Below are positions 1 to 12,804 of a stretch of DNA of 64,000 nucleotides, piece by piece. The DNA is from Ananas comosus (Eukaryota; Streptophyta; Magnoliopsida; Poales; Bromeliaceae). The stretch lies in contig NC_033630.1 of NCBI RefSeq assembly GCF_001540865.1, positions 6,411,242 to 6,475,241 of the forward strand, read 5' to 3'. A model generated the notes under the pieces. That model had not been told where the DNA came from, ran no database searches, and saw only the letters and a program-made list of their open reading frames with translations. The position numbers were made by a program, and so were the translations under genes. Position 1 is the stretch's first letter. Each line of letters begins with the position of its first letter.

Positions 1-177
1 AAAGCATGAAGCCAAAAGCGTGTTCGACCACAGATTCAGCCCTCATCACCGCCACGTGAAAAAGAAGTAACCCTGCACCTCGAGTTTACCAAACTCGAAT
101 ACACACCGGGACACAAGCCCAAACCCCGCACTCACGTGCCTATACACCGTAGGTCTTCCTATAGGTCAACCTAACCA
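1..177 (+). repeat. 3' end of an LTR (5' truncated by the window edge)
   Basis: The sequence runs straight into a tRNA-Met-type primer-binding site, as the 3' end of a 5' LTR does. A diverged copy of its last ~80 bp recurs at 17040-17097, sharing the stretch with CCTATACACC and the following CAGCCTAACCA-like end. No coding sequence follows, so the superfamily (Copia or Gypsy) cannot be told. Confidence 0.5.
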
Positions 178-178
178 A

Positions 179-190
179 TGGTATCAGAGC
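179..190 (+). other. Primer-binding site (initiator tRNA-Met type)
   Basis: TGGTATCAGAGC is the complement of the 3' end of initiator tRNA-Met and is the usual priming site of plant LTR retrotransposons. It lies two bases after the presumed LTR end. The polypurine, gag and pol parts expected downstream are absent, so this is a remnant. Confidence 0.65.
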
Positions 191-239
191 AAAAGGTTAC
201 AACCACAACACCATTCACAGGACCCCTGGGAAGTTGGGG

Positions 240-2773
240 CGTCACACTTTTGTTCAATTTTCATTTCCAAGTTTCTGCATTTCCTGATTTTTTTTCTTAT
301 TTACTTGGTTTCATTTATCCATTACTATTTTTCCCCCCTTTTTCTATTCTTCTTTAAGGCTATGATGATATGTAGAGAGAAATGTGGAAAATGTTGCTTT
401 TGAATGGGTGGAAGTTTGGACGGCCTACTCAGGCAACCGCTTCTGCCTTTTCTTATTCTTAGTATTTACACACATTTCCCTCCAACGGTAATCTACCACT
501 CCCGTTGCACATATTTACTTCCCACAATAGCTTACTTTTCCTGCTACTACTCAGTGCTTATGAGTGGTGTTGCCGAACCTCCTTAACTGAGCCTTATTTT
601 TTTATACATTTTTTTCAGATTGTTTGAATTGTTTCTTTTGTCATTACTTACTTTGGTTTAGCATGTGCCTATGGAGGTAAAAAAACATATGTTTTCAGTT
701 GGATCGATTTTATCCTGTAGGGACTCTTCTGAGCGTGTATATTATTAGTAGATTTGTTTTCCCTCTTTAAATACACAGTATAGTTGTTTAACAAAAACAC
801 TATATATAGAGATGTTTACTTGGTGATGTTCTGTGTTGCCTACAAATTTTCTCGGACAAATAGAACATGCGGACTATATATCAGACCTAATGATGACAAG
901 CGCTTTGCGTCAAATTTCTTTTATGCTCTTCTCTATCAGTATCTGTTCTCTGATCACTGTCAGTTTACATCCGCATATTTTGTTTTGTAATTTTTTCTGT
1001 TTACTTTAAAGCTTGGGACTTCTTGCATATTGAGATTCACACTAATATTACTTGGTTTCATTTATCCCTTGTTGTTTTTCCCCGATGTTTCTATTCTTCA
1101 ACTAAAGGTAAGTGTGGAAAATGCTGGTTGCAAATGGTTGGAAGTTTGGATGGCCTGCTCAAAGGCAACCGCTTCTAACTGTTCTTATTCTTAGTAGTTG
1201 CACACAGTTTTCCTCCAATGATAATCTACTATTCGGTGACCACTTCTATCTGCTCTTATCCCTGGTCATTGCACATATTTACTGCCTGCAGTAATCTGCT
1301 GATTTTATTGCTACCCTGTGCTTATGGGCGGTTTTGGCGAATCTACTTAAGTGAGCCTTACTTTTCCTTGCATTTTTTTAAACTTGTTTGTGCTGTTCCC
1401 TTTGTTACTCAACCCCCCCCCCCCCCCCCCTCGCCCGTTTTTCATGCGGCATTATATTATAATTTATACAATTATTTGGCCTGATTCTTCCTTACCTACT
1501 TCTTAGGCGAACTTTCTATGTGACGAATCCTACGAATCTACCAGCTAAAAAAAATGTCCAAAATCTTTTGTGAAATTTCAGCATATAATGATTTGGGTGG
1601 TTACTTGATGTCTGAACTGCTACAATGTATGCAGACCATCAGAATTTATGTTAAATGTGGTGCATGTTAATGGTCTCCGTTGCTTCGGTATATTGTTATT
1701 TTACGAACATTGCTTTGTTTCATTTATTCCTTACTGTCTCTTGCTAATTTTCTTGCTCTTCTTTAAAGCTATGATGATAGGTAGAGGGAAGTGCCGCAAA
1801 TATTGGCTTCGAACGAGTTGCTGTTTGGACAGAGTGGAAGTTTGGATGGCCTACTCATAGGCAACCGCTTTCTCCTATTGTGGCCTTTAGCGATTGTGCA
1901 CATTTCTCTTCAATGGTAATCTACTGCTCAGCAACTATTTCCTACCATTCTTACTTTTTTTGTTGTCTCATTTTTTATTTTCTTGCTCTTCTTTAAAGCT
2001 ATGATGCTAGGTATAGGGGAGTGCCGCAAATATTTACTTCGAACAAGTTGCGGTTTGGACAGAGTGGAAGTTTGGATGGTCTACTCATAGGCAACCACTT
2101 CCTCCTATTGTGGCCCTTAGCGATTGCACACATTTCTCTTCAATGGTAATCAACTGTTCTGCAACTATTTCCTACCATTCTTACTTTAGCCCCCGCAGCC
2201 ACATAGAACCAACAGCAAAATGAACGGCCTTGAATTACAAGAGCTCATTAGCTTATAATACCGAAAAAAAAAAAAAAGGAATATTTCATATTTGATGAAA
2301 ATCCGGTCCAAATTAAGTTGTTTGATGTAGCAATATTTAATGGTTAATTACTTGAAGAAGGCACTCTAGCCTCTCTTACACAGTTACACTAATAAATTAT
2401 AAATTCTGAATCCGATATTCTAAGAATATCTCATTCCCTCAAAACGAGGGAAGTGTGGGAAATGTTACTTTTGAATGGATGGAAATTTGGCCGGCATCCT
2501 CATAGGCAACCGCTCCTTACTGTTCTTGCTCTTAGTAGTTACACACCTTTGCCTCCGCTGGTAATCTACTACTCGGTAGTCACTTCTTGCTGTTAATATT
2601 CCTGAGCATTGCACGTGTTGCCTCCACTGGTAATGTACTACTCGGTGGTCACTTCTTGCTGTTCTGATTCTTGCTTTGGGCTGAATCAAGAGTTTTGGTT
2701 TTTTTTCTTTCTTTGGTAAACGCTCTACCTACTAAGATTACTACTGGGAAAAAAAAAGTATGTACAAAAACAA
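240..2773 (+). repeat. Non-coding repeat region, probably part of a Helitron-like element
   Basis: No gene is seen. A ~60 bp motif recurs with divergence at about 378-445, 1112-1173, 1791-1871, 2026-2103 and 2456-2514. Its most constant part is GGAAGTTTGGAYGGCCTACTC followed by AGGCAACCGCTTC. Each copy is followed by a second conserved block (TTCTTATTCTTAG, then CACACATTTCCCTCC and GGTAATCTACT). The same motif recurs at 7147-7213, 7278-7352 and in decayed form at 11760-11870, just before the Helitron-derived frame. I infer that 240-2773 and 6159-12060 were once one element, split by the LTRs at 2774-6157. A C-run sits at 1411-1430. Confidence 0.5.
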
Positions 2774-3921
2774 TGTCACGCCCCGGGGTCCCTCTCAGTT
2801 TAAAAGATAGCGAAAAAGCGTCTGAATTTTTTTTTAAAAAAAAAACCTGACCCCAGAGTATGCCAGATCCGCCACAAATACAGGGAATCCACTGTGCACA
2901 CGGACAGAGTCTCCCCTGTATTTGCACGGCGTCGCACAAGTACAAGAAGTAACCCAGGTACACCCACAACCAAATGAATATACAAATAACCAACAATTAT
3001 ATATTCATACACCATTCACATCACAGGTTCACATTTATATATTCAATAATTAAACATAAATCCACATCTATCAGTTAAAATGTTTCCAACCACAGAAACA
3101 GATTTTGAAATACTAAGATACAAAATCCACAGAAAACCTTTTGAAAATTGTTCCCTACATAGGAACTTTTGTCTTTTAAAAACGCTACCACGAGGGGTAG
3201 AAAACCTTTTATTTTACAAAATCCAGAAATTCTTTTATTTTAACGTAATGAAATACTGAACCACATAAACCAACTAAACTATACATCAACAGAAATAATA
3301 GGGGTAATAACTAAACCAAAATAACCTGAGTCGGAAGCTCTATCGATCACTACGTATCTCACGTCTCGTCTCAACCCTCACCGCCCATGATACCTGAAAA
3401 ATAGTGGGGGAGGTGAGAACATGTAAACATGTCTCCCCTCCCAGTGGGTACCGCAAGCCGAAGAAGGCGAGGAGTACTCACCGGATCAGGAAGAGCTATA
3501 CAACAACACTGGTCAGTAGAAATATAGTAGCAACAATAATAAACGAAAGAGATATGTAAGGTAATCAATAGATATACCGAATACAGTAGCAATAAACTGA
3601 AAGAAAGTAAGAACTAGACTGAAAAACGGCTACGGCTACTGTAACTGGAACTTCATGCAATATCCGGCAATTCGTTCATCGGATTTCCGAACGGATTGCA
3701 CCATCGCGTTCAGCACGATGAAGGCAATGAAACTACGATTTCGTTTCATCCGATTTACTTGCCGATTTGCGACCAAACCCATCTGTTCTCCAACTAATCC
3801 ACAAATTACACATAGACCTATGTATAAACCCTAAAACCTTTAATCCAAATTCAAATTTGAATTCCCTACCACCAGTAGGTACCAGAAACAACTCTCACCT
3901 AACCCCAGGTCACAAACATAG
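2774..3921 (-). repeat. LTR fragment, minus strand (same family as 26261-30463)
   Basis: It begins TGTCACGCCCCGGGG on the plus strand, which is the inverted GGCGTGACA end of these Gypsy-type LTRs. The first ~850 bp match the LTR at 26261 closely, including the block with CACAAATACAGGGA, the CTACCACGAGGGGTAGAAAA block and the GAGGTGA-ACATGTAAACATGTCTCC block. Homology fades after about 3640. The fragment abuts the next LTR exactly at 3922. No PBS or coding region is attached. Confidence 0.7.
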
Positions 3922-6157
3922 TGTAACCCCCGAGGTTTCGAAAGAAATTATCAAACTTTAGTTAAAACGATTAAAGTATGCGAAGAAGATGGATGGACAA
4001 GTCCCAATTAACATTCCATTACTGTTGGAAGGGTTTTGGCATCGAACGACGCGAAATAGGATCGAAACGGAGCCAAAATCAACATTCTGGATGTCTTGTA
4101 CCGGTACAAGACCAATGGTTGTACCGGTACAACCAGCGAAGTTCAAGGCTTGGAGCTGCCAGGCCTTGTACCGGAACAAGGATTCTTGTACCGGTACAAG
4201 ACCTGCGAAACCGAGAAACCGAGCTCTCGGTTTGGCTGTCTGCCAGGCCTTGTACCGGTATAAGAAACCGTGTACCGGTACAAGGAGCCCGAAACTGCAG
4301 GTTGAGTTGCAGATTTTGGAAAAACTGAGGGGCCTTTTGGGATATTGTTACAATACATGTGAGAGGGTATTAGAGAGGGCTTTTTCACTCTCTCTCCCAC
4401 TCCTACAGCCCCCTCTCTCTCCCTCTGTTCGTGCCCAACCGAAGGGAGAAGAAAGAAAGAAAGAAAAGAGAGAAAAGAGAAAGAGAAGAAGAAAAAGAGA
4501 AGAAGAAGTTGGAGAAGATGGAGAAGAAGATCTAGAAGGAGATCTTCATCCTCTCCTTCATCTTCCTTGAGCCATTAGAGCTCTTTTGGAGGTAAGCTCT
4601 AATCCTAAAATTGCATTTCTAGGGTTTAGAGTTTTTGGTTGCTTTTGAGTGGTTCAAATGGAACCCATTTGAGTTGGAGAAGATGGTTCTAGCTCATATT
4701 GAAGCTTTGAACCATGGATTGCACCATTGATGCAAACCTAGGGTTAGAGTTTGGGTTTTAAACCCTAGATCTTTGATTTTGATCTCCCTACAAGCTTTAG
4801 AACCTTGTAGGAACCTAGAACACATGAAATCCATGTTGTTCTTCGTAGTGCTCTAATGGTGGAATCCTAGGGTTTGTTCTAAATGCCCTAGGGATGATTC
4901 TAATGAGATGGAAACAAGTTTAGAGAGCTTCTTGGGTGATTCTAAGCTTGATTATGCTTAGCAACAAGATCAATCCCAAGAAATCTCATTATTGCATTGT
5001 TAGGGCACCGAAATTGGGGCTTTTGCCTCCGGGTGTTTCTAAGGCAAATTGGCCTTGTAGAAACCTAATTGGGGACCTAACGAACGCGTTGGTGCGCTCG
5101 GTTCGGCAATCCGACGACCGTACGCGAAGTTATTGACGAAACAATCGGTTTTGGTACAGATGGCCGCAGCACGCGGAATAAAGGTCTAAAATCATGAGAT
5201 TGGAACCGGAGCACCTTGGAGTCAAGGAATAACTTCCGGAAAAGACGGATCGCGATTTGGAGGTCGTTCGCTAAGTCGCGCAAGAGTTCGGGCCAAACCG
5301 GGCAACGGTTGCCGCGGGAGGCCGATTGCAAGTGTCGACGAGCAATCGGAACGCGTGTTAAGGTGGGTTGGTTTACCGAAGCGACTAGGTCGCCTTTATG
5401 TCTAATTATTAGACTTTCATGTTGATGCATGTTGATGATCGGTATAGTTGATGCTAAGTAGAAATGCATAATATGATGTAGATGCTAAAGTTGATGCATA
5501 TAAATGTAAATGATGCATGTAGCTAAATAATGCATGATGATAGTGTGATGTAATTGCTAAATAGAATGCATTATGAGCATGTTGAATAAAGCTAGATAAT
5601 TATGTGAATGCATGTAAGCATAATGCATAGAATGAAATGCATATTGATGATATAAGTTAAAATGAGATATAGAATGATTAAAGTAAATGATGCTATGCTA
5701 AAGTATAATTGATGAGCATGATCTGAAAATAGTACATACAAGTACATGGTAAGAATGCTAAGAAAAGGACAAGAGTAGGTGGACATAAATAAACCTATAG
5801 ATCGAGTGGCATTAAACCTAGTGTCAAGGACATAGGTTAAATAAATGAGATGTTGAACCTAATGTAAAGAACATAGGTTAAATAAGAGTGATGTTAAACC
5901 TAATGTAAAGAACATAGGTTGTGAAATGAAAGCTGCTTAACCTAGAGTTAAGTGAACCTAAGTTGGAAAAGAATGATGATCCTAGTGTAATAAACCTAGG
6001 CCAAGAGTGTGAAAGCAATAAACCTAAAGTAATAACTTAGGTTGTGTAAAGGATGTTGAACCTAGAGTCAATTGGACCTAGGAGATAAATGCTTAGACCT
6101 AGAGAGGTCAGTTCCATAGGGTTAAGACCAACCCTTGGTTGATGTGATATGGATTCC
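3922..6157 (+). repeat. LTR of a Gypsy-type element, plus strand, 3' end lost at a single-N join
   Basis: It starts TGTAACCCCCGAGG. A palindrome array (4098-4281) is followed by a CT/GA-rich leader (4378-4560) and a stretch rich in the word ATGCTAA/AATGCAT (5400-5770). Then come repeated AACCTA-GTGTCAAGGACATAGG units (5810-6100). From about 5000 on it is homologous to 30464-31615 (the ACGCGTTGG-TCGGTTC block, TGCGAAGTTATTGA, and GTTTACCGAAGCGACTAGG), and in reverse to 14773-15660. The final ~1 kb, which ends GGGGCGTGACA in the relatives, is missing because the sequence stops matching at the N at 6158. Confidence 0.7.
4098..4281 (+). promoter_or_regulatory. Array of GTACCGGTAC palindromes in the LTR U3 region
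   Basis: Perfect 10-bp palindromes GTACCGGTAC lie at 4098-4107, 4121-4130, 4188-4197 and 4272-4281. Near-matches lie at about 4168 and 4252. Most are extended to CTTGTACCGGTACAAG. The array lies upstream of the CT-rich leader, where an LTR enhancer would be expected. Binding by a protein is inference. Confidence 0.6.
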
Positions 6158-8230
6158 NCGTCAGTGCCATTGGTTCCAGAATAGCTGAACCGATCAAAAC
6201 GAGCTATTGGATCGCTATGAACGGAGTCCGATACGCGCCGAAAGCTAACTCTACTCCGTGCCTTCATCGAAAAACCGGGTTACTATTCACTTTAAGTGAA
6301 AACTAATAATCGCGTAACTTCTCCATTCTAGCTTATTTTCTCCTGAAACTTGACGAGTGCTTATGTAACTAAATTACACACATAAACATCATCAACAGAG
6401 AGTTTATTTGCACTGTAAAAATCTCAGTTCTTACAAACAAGCATGTAACAATTATGTGAATTTACATTGGTTCTAGCATTTTCTTAATTGACAATACGAA
6501 CTTATTTGAGTGGACGTAAGAATCAATCTTCTTTAATTCTTGATTTTGTTACTAGCAGATTAGATAAAACTTGAAGCCTCCATCTGTCACTTCAAACTAT
6601 GTTAATTGGAGCTTTCTGTACTTTGGTTGCTACAGCTAATCTGATGATTGTGCTTTCTATGATGGTGATTTTGAGACAGCTATTTTCTAACCATTCCTTT
6701 TGGGAAGTCTGCAGATTAAGTTCTTTGTCCACCAACTAGGATTTGAAATTGCTTTTAATCTCTATCAGCATGTGATTTTGTACTTTTGCTTCATAAAGAA
6801 TTTCGTTTTAGATGATAGCTTGAGTTCTGCTACATCCATCCCACAAAATTCTTGCAAATTTTTGCTCTACGAAAGATGATTCGTATAGGTTATAATGATT
6901 TAAACTTACATAACTGATGTTTTGACTAAATTTTCAATCTGCATATTCTTTTGACGATTCTTTGGATTTTATTTTTTATTCATTTATCATGGTCTATTAT
7001 AGTATTTTCATTGAGCATAATAGAACCATCTTGAAAATTTTGTTTTCCTGCTAAAAATTTATTCCCTGTTTTGTTGAAGAATATTTTCCTTCCTGTTTCT
7101 TTCTTTTTTCTAGCTCTTCTTTGAGACGATGATGATAAGTTGAGAGAAGTGCGTAAAATATTTGCTTCGAACAAGTTGAGGTTTGGACGGCCTGCTCATA
7201 GGCAACTGCTTCATATTGTCTTAGCCTTGGTGGTCGCGCGCATTTCCCTCTAACGGTAATTTATTACTCGGCAACCACAAATGTGTGGAAAATGTTTACT
7301 TTGAACAAGTGGAAGTTTGGATGGCCTACTCATAGGCAACCGCTTCATATTGTCTTACCCTTGCTGATTGCACACATTTTCCTACAGTGGTAATTTATTG
7401 CTCAGGAACCGCTTCCTACCATTCTTATCCTTGGCGGTTGCGCACATTTCCCTCGTACGGTAATCTATTGCTCCTACTACTGCCCTATACTTATGACCAA
7501 TCTTGCCGAGTGCTTATGAACAATGTTGCCGATTCTACTTAACTGAGCCTTACCTTTTTGTTCCCTTTTTGGGTGATTCTTTAAATTGATTTTACAGCAG
7601 AATTTATACAACTGTTTGGATTGTTCCCTGCTCATTGCCTTTTTAAATACTTTTCTTCGTTTGTCTGTCGGCATTTGAATTGAATTCTTCCTCGGATTTT
7701 TTTTGCATGCATATTCTTTTGGCGATTCTTTGGATTATATTTTTTCATTCATTCAGCATAGTCTATTATAGTATTTTCATTTCCTGCTTTTTTGAAGAAT
7801 ATTTTTCCTACTGTCACTTTCTATTTTCTGGTTCTTTTGTGAGGCGTTGATGGCAAGCTGAGGAAAGCATAGAAAATATTTGCTTCGAACAATGATTTCC
7901 CAAAGAACTCTTTCTTGTCATTTCCGTGTACACTATCTGCTACGATTTCTAGCTATTATGATGATTTATAGGTGGTATGCATTTATTTACGCTTTTTTGC
8001 GTTCCAGAACGTAAGGCCTTCCTTTTTTTGTGTGTGTGTATGGGATTGTGCTGTTCTAATGCAATTGTGTATAGAAAATTTGTGCCTTATCATATGTCAG
8101 TGTAAAGTTGCATAAATTAGATCAAACTGGAATTCATGCATGAATAATTGCAATTTTAATTCACTTTAGAGAAAGAATTTGGGTTTAATTTAGATTCTTT
8201 TTTCAAATTTCTTTTATAGAGTATGAGCAC

Positions 8231-9799
8231 GGGAACAAAATCTTCAAGACGGTTCTATTCTACTCAATAAAAAAACTATAATAGACCATGACAAATGAAA
8301 AAAGAAACAGAATCCAAAGAATCCTCAAAAGAATATGCAGACTGGAAAAATAGCCAACAGGATCCTCAAATATGAATCATCTTTCCTATTGTTCTATAGC
8401 TTAGCCTCATTATAATCTATATGAATCACCTTTCTTAGAGCACACCTTACGAAATATAGTTTTTATTTACCCCGTATATTTACTACTGTTGAGCCCACAT
8501 CATATCCCTAACTTTTTAAATTACACTGAGCATATTATATATTATACAAATTTGTTAGCATCAAAATGGTGCTCCTATAGTGATTCCCAATATAGTGCAT
8601 TTGGTTTTGCAGAAGAAATGTATATTACGTCTTCCCTTTGTGCAAATCTTGAAGGAATTGTTCAGGGAACATATGCATCTGAAAAACAAAAACATATACA
8701 TCTGGAAAACAAAAACTTAATCTGTGTTTGATCTAGAAAATTAGATCTGCAATCCTGCAACGGATAAATTTGGTTTTGCAGTAGCAAAATATATTAGCCC
8801 TATAAAGTTGATTGGCCTGTATATTTGACGGCTAAAAAAAAATAATTGTAATTATGTACCTCCCTTTTTTATGGTTTTTAATTTGTATAACTGTCAAAAT
8901 AATAATCCCATAGTGATTCCCAATGTAATGCATTTGGTGTTGCTGATGACAAATATATTAGGTCTTTCCTGTGTTTAAATTTTTTAGGATTTGTTCCTGC
9001 AATTATTTAGCTTTNGGGAACAAAATCTTCAAGACGGTTCTATTCTACTCAATAAAAAAACTATAATAGACCATGACAAATGAAAAAAGAAACAGAATCC
9101 AAAGAATCCTCAAAAGAATATGCAGACTGGAAAAATAGCCAACAGGATCCTCAAATATGAATCATCTTTCCTATTGTTCTATAGCTTAGCCTCATTATAA
9201 TCTATATGAATCACCTTTCTTAGAGCACACCTTACGAAATATAGTTTTTATTTACCCCGTATATTTACTACTGTTGAGCCCACATCATATCCCTAACTTT
9301 TTAAATTACACTGAGCATATTATATATTATACAAATTTGTTAGCATCAAAATGGTGCTCCTATAGTGATTCCCAATATAGTGCATTTGGTTTTGCAGAAG
9401 AAATGTATATTACGTCTTCCCTTTGTGCAAATCTTGAAGGAATTGTTCAGGGAACATATGCATCTGAAAAACAAAAACATATACATCTGGAAAACAAAAA
9501 CTTAATCTGTGTTTGATCTAGAAAATTAGATCTGCAATCCTGCAACGGATAAATTTGGTTTTGCAGTAGCAAAATATATTAGCCCTATAAAGTTGATTGG
9601 CCTGTATATTTGACGGCTAAAAAAAAATAATTGTAATTATGTACCTCCCTTTTTTATGGTTTTTAATTTGTATAACTGTCAAAATAATAATCCCATAGTG
9701 ATTCCCAATGTAATGCATTTGGTGTTGCTGATGACAAATATATTAGGTCTTTCCTGTGTTTAAATTTTTTAGGATTTGTTCCTGCAATTATTTAGCTTT
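8231..9799 (+). repeat. Two copies of a 785 bp unit joined by a single N
   Basis: Bases 8231-9014 and 9016-9799 read the same, including an identical 80-codon open frame at 8489-8731 and 9274-9516, offset by exactly 785. The copies meet at one N (9015). A diverged third copy at about 10030-10800 shows that the unit is truly repetitive here. The lack of differences between the first two copies, together with the N, suggests an assembly duplication. The 80-codon frame is not a recognised protein. Confidence 0.9.
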
Positions 9800-11192
9800 A
9801 CTTTGTGATGGCTTATTATAATTTGTATACATGTTTTCAAATTATTTTGTAAATGCCCTCAATAGTTCCTGCAATAAAAACCTGTAGTGGGTAGTTTTTA
9901 TTTTGCAGCAAAAAGATAACATAAAGCCTCTATCTTTTGTGAAATAGTATCTAATATTACTGCCTAAATGAACTAGGGGAATCTCCTAATTTGTATGCTT
10001 GAAGTCTGAAAAGTTTTTTTGGACAGCATGCAATTTGTTGTCCATCCGTATATTTGCTAAAGTTGAGCCAGCATCATATCCCTAACTTTTTAAATTACAT
10101 TGAACATATTATATATAATACATACATATTATATATTATACATATTTGTTTTCGTCAAAATGACGTTCCTATAGTGATTCCCAATGTAGTGCATTTGGTT
10201 TTGCAGAAGAAAGGTATATTATGTCTTTCCTTTGTGCAAATCTTTAAGGAATTGTTTAGAAAACATATACATCTGGGGAAAAAAAAACTCAACCTGCATT
10301 TGATCTAGAAAATTAAATCTGTAATCCTGCAATGGATAAATTTGGTTTCGCATTTGAAAAATATATTAGCCCTATAAAATTTACATAAATTGATGCAGAA
10401 ACAAATATAGTTTGTAATTATTTACCTCCATTTTTTGATGGTTTGTCATTTGTATAACTATCAAATTGATAATCCCATAGTTATTACCAATGTAATGCAT
10501 TTGGTGTTGCAGATGAAAGATATATTAGGTATTCCCTGTGTTTAAATCTTTCAGGATTTGTTCCTGCAATTATTTAACTTTATTTTGTGACGGCTTATTA
10601 TAATTTGTATAAATTTTTTCATATTATTTTGTAAATGCCCTCAAAAGTTCCTGCAATAAAAACCTATAGTGGATAGTTTTTACTTTGCAGCAAAAAGATA
10701 TATTAGACATTCACTGTGTATAAAACTTACAAAAAATGATGCAGAAGGAAATGTATCCGGAAAAATTATTGCCCTGTATGTTTGCTAGCTAAAAATTAAA
10801 ATTTGCAATTATTAACCTCCATTTTTTTATGGTTTACTATAATTTATATAATATGTTCCCTACTATTTTATATATACGCGTAACAGTTTCTTAAATAATA
10901 GCTTATATTAGTGAAAATCATATATTGAATATTACTCTTTTGTTTTCCCCTCTTTTTTAAGTGGATATTTATGGAAATTGCGCCCACATTTTCTTAGGTC
11001 CTTCCTGGAGATTGCGTATTTAATATTAACATTTTGGTTTTTGTTCCTTTCCAAGTATATATTGATAGATTTCATTGACATATTTGTTGTGCCTTTGTAT
11101 AAATCTCAATATTAGTTGAGATCATGTACTGCATAGCGCAATCAAGGAAAAAAAACATAAGTAAAAAAGGGTGAAACTATTAAATCTTGTCG

Positions 11193-11625
11193 AATGACTG
11201 CTCAGTACGTTTGTACTCTGTAAATTTAAATATCCAATTATTTAGCTTACAATTGTTTAACTTGGGCTCTAAAAATTAATAGCTATTTCCAATGTAATAT
11301 ATTTTCTTTTCCAAAAAGATATACTTTTTAGATTCTAATTTATTATAGAAAAAGAAAATCACCAAGAATTCATCCAAATGTAAAAAAAAATTCGATATAT
11401 ACGTTTGTTTCGAATAACTGCTCAGTGCGTTTGTACTCTGTAGATTTAAATATCCAATTATGTACCTTGCAATTGTTTAACTTGGTCTCTAAAAATTAAT
11501 AACTATTTCCAATGTAATATATTTTTTTTTCAAAAAGATATACTTTTTATATTCTAATTTATTATAGAAAAATAAAATCATCAAGAATTCATTCAAATGT
11601 AAAAAAAAAGTTAGATATATACGTT
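11193..11625 (+). repeat. ~220 bp tandem duplication
   Basis: Two diverged copies sit head to tail. Each contains CTGCTCAGTRCGTTTGTACT, TAAATATCCAATTAT, the CTAAAAATTAAT block and a TTATATTCTAATTTATTATAG-like block. The copies differ by substitutions and small indels, so this one looks like real sequence evolution, unlike the exact copies at 8231-9799. Confidence 0.7.
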
Positions 11626-12075
11626 TGTGTGAGAATCTGTAGAGTACCTTACTAATACTTTCTATGTTATAGCTTTTCTTTGGAGCAGAAGAAAACATTG
11701 GATTCATACAAGCCGAAGTTTAGTTAGCTTCTTTTTCGGGAATTATTTAATATATATTGTTTTGCCTTTGGTGGTTGGACACGTTTACCTCCAGTAAAAA
11801 ACTATTGGTCGACAGCCTCTTCCAGCTATTCCTATTCTTCGTGGTTCAATTCGTACCCCACTTACGGTAATTTCTATACGTTACATTTTGCATAGCTTTG
11901 TCTAGCTTTTTTTTACCCCGTGAATCGTCATATGAAAATTTATATAGCTCTTTTATTTGGTTTGCCTTCTTAGTCTGGTAAGTTTTTCCCATTAACCCTT
12001 ACATTTGAAATAAATTATTTTATCTGCTTTTTTATACCATTATTTGGTCAAATTCTTATTTGCAAATGCATAAAA

Positions 12076-12804
12076 ATGAGCTGTAAAATATTTAAAATAA
12101 CCAACTTAGCAGTTTGTTTTTCCCAAACCTCCACAGCAGTGATTTCCGGGCATAATTTCATGGATGTTGCCTCGAGCAGTCAAGAAAATAGAAAACGTCG
12201 GAAGATTATTCTTGCTCGACAAAGAGATAAAGGGCTGGCTCAATCTACTGAATATATGCATCAAGTTAGTAGAAATACAGACATTATCAATGTTGGGAGG
12301 ACACCAGAACCTCCTAATATCCCGTCGCATCTCGCTAACCAATTGCATCTTGGATTCCAAAATTTTGAATGTCAATCGTGCAGAGCTTTGCTATGGTATA
12401 ATGAGAGAATTTATAAATCTCGGAACGAACGTACCCCGAGATTTTCACTATGCTGCCAAGAAGGCCGAGTATATTTGCCATTACTGTCTGAAACACCACA
12501 TTTATTAGAAAGATTATTAAGATGTGAAGGCAGCAGTGAAACCCGAAAATTTAGAGAAAATATTAGAGTATACAACTCTCTTTTTGCATTTACCTCAATA
12601 GGTGCAAAAATAGATACAGAAATTAATAAGAGATCGGGTCCGTATGTTTTTAGGATCAATGGACAGAATCATCACATAATGGGCTCTCTCCTACCAATTG
12701 ATGGCCATCGTCCGAAATTTGCCCAGCTTTATATTTACGATCAATACCAGGAAATGGAGGTTTTAACCCCCAATAGATACAGCACTCTGGATTGCCAAAA
12801 ATGA
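12076..12804 (+). pseudogene. Helitron replicase/helicase, N-terminal domain (decayed)
   Basis: An open frame of 242 codons matches the N-terminal region of plant Helitron RepHel proteins as I know them. About residues 90-130 carry the cysteine-containing block (FECQSCRALLWYNERIYKSR, then RFSLCCQEGRVYLPLL). About residues 165-225 carry the conserved FAFTSIGAKID, GPYVFRINGQNHHIMGSLLP and FAQLYIYDQYQEMEV blocks. In intact elements this precedes the HUH Rep nuclease and a PIF1-like helicase, the enzymes of rolling-circle transposition. Neither is recognisable downstream. The first ~30 codons may not be original. The frame ends at a stop at 12802-12804, and homology continues beyond it in other frames. 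Confidence 0.85.

Larger units (their letters stand above)
6159..12060 (+). repeat. Non-coding AT-rich region with dispersed and tandem repeats, Helitron-associated
   Basis: No credible gene is present; the open frames here are short and lie in repeats. Copies of the ~60 bp GGAAGTTTGGA-GGCCTACTCATAGGCAACCGCTTC motif lie at 7147-7213 and 7278-7352. Partial copies lie near 7866 and 11760-11870. A 785 bp unit occurs twice at 8231-9799, with a diverged third copy at about 10030-10800. A ~220 bp tandem pair lies at about 11193-11625. The repeats continue to the edge of the Helitron-derived frame at 12076, which is why I assign the region to the non-coding part of that element. Confidence 0.45.

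Noticed and set aside
3989..4570. 193-codon frame ending in a lysine/glutamate-rich tail
   Set aside because: It is made of the palindrome array and the GA-rich leader of an LTR; the repeated VLVPVQD-like peptides are translations of the GTACCGGTAC repeats.
8489..9516. Two identical 80-codon frames as a possible small conserved gene
   Set aside because: Identity is explained by the exact 785-bp duplication at an N; the diverged third copy (10054) does not keep the frame intact and no family is recognised.
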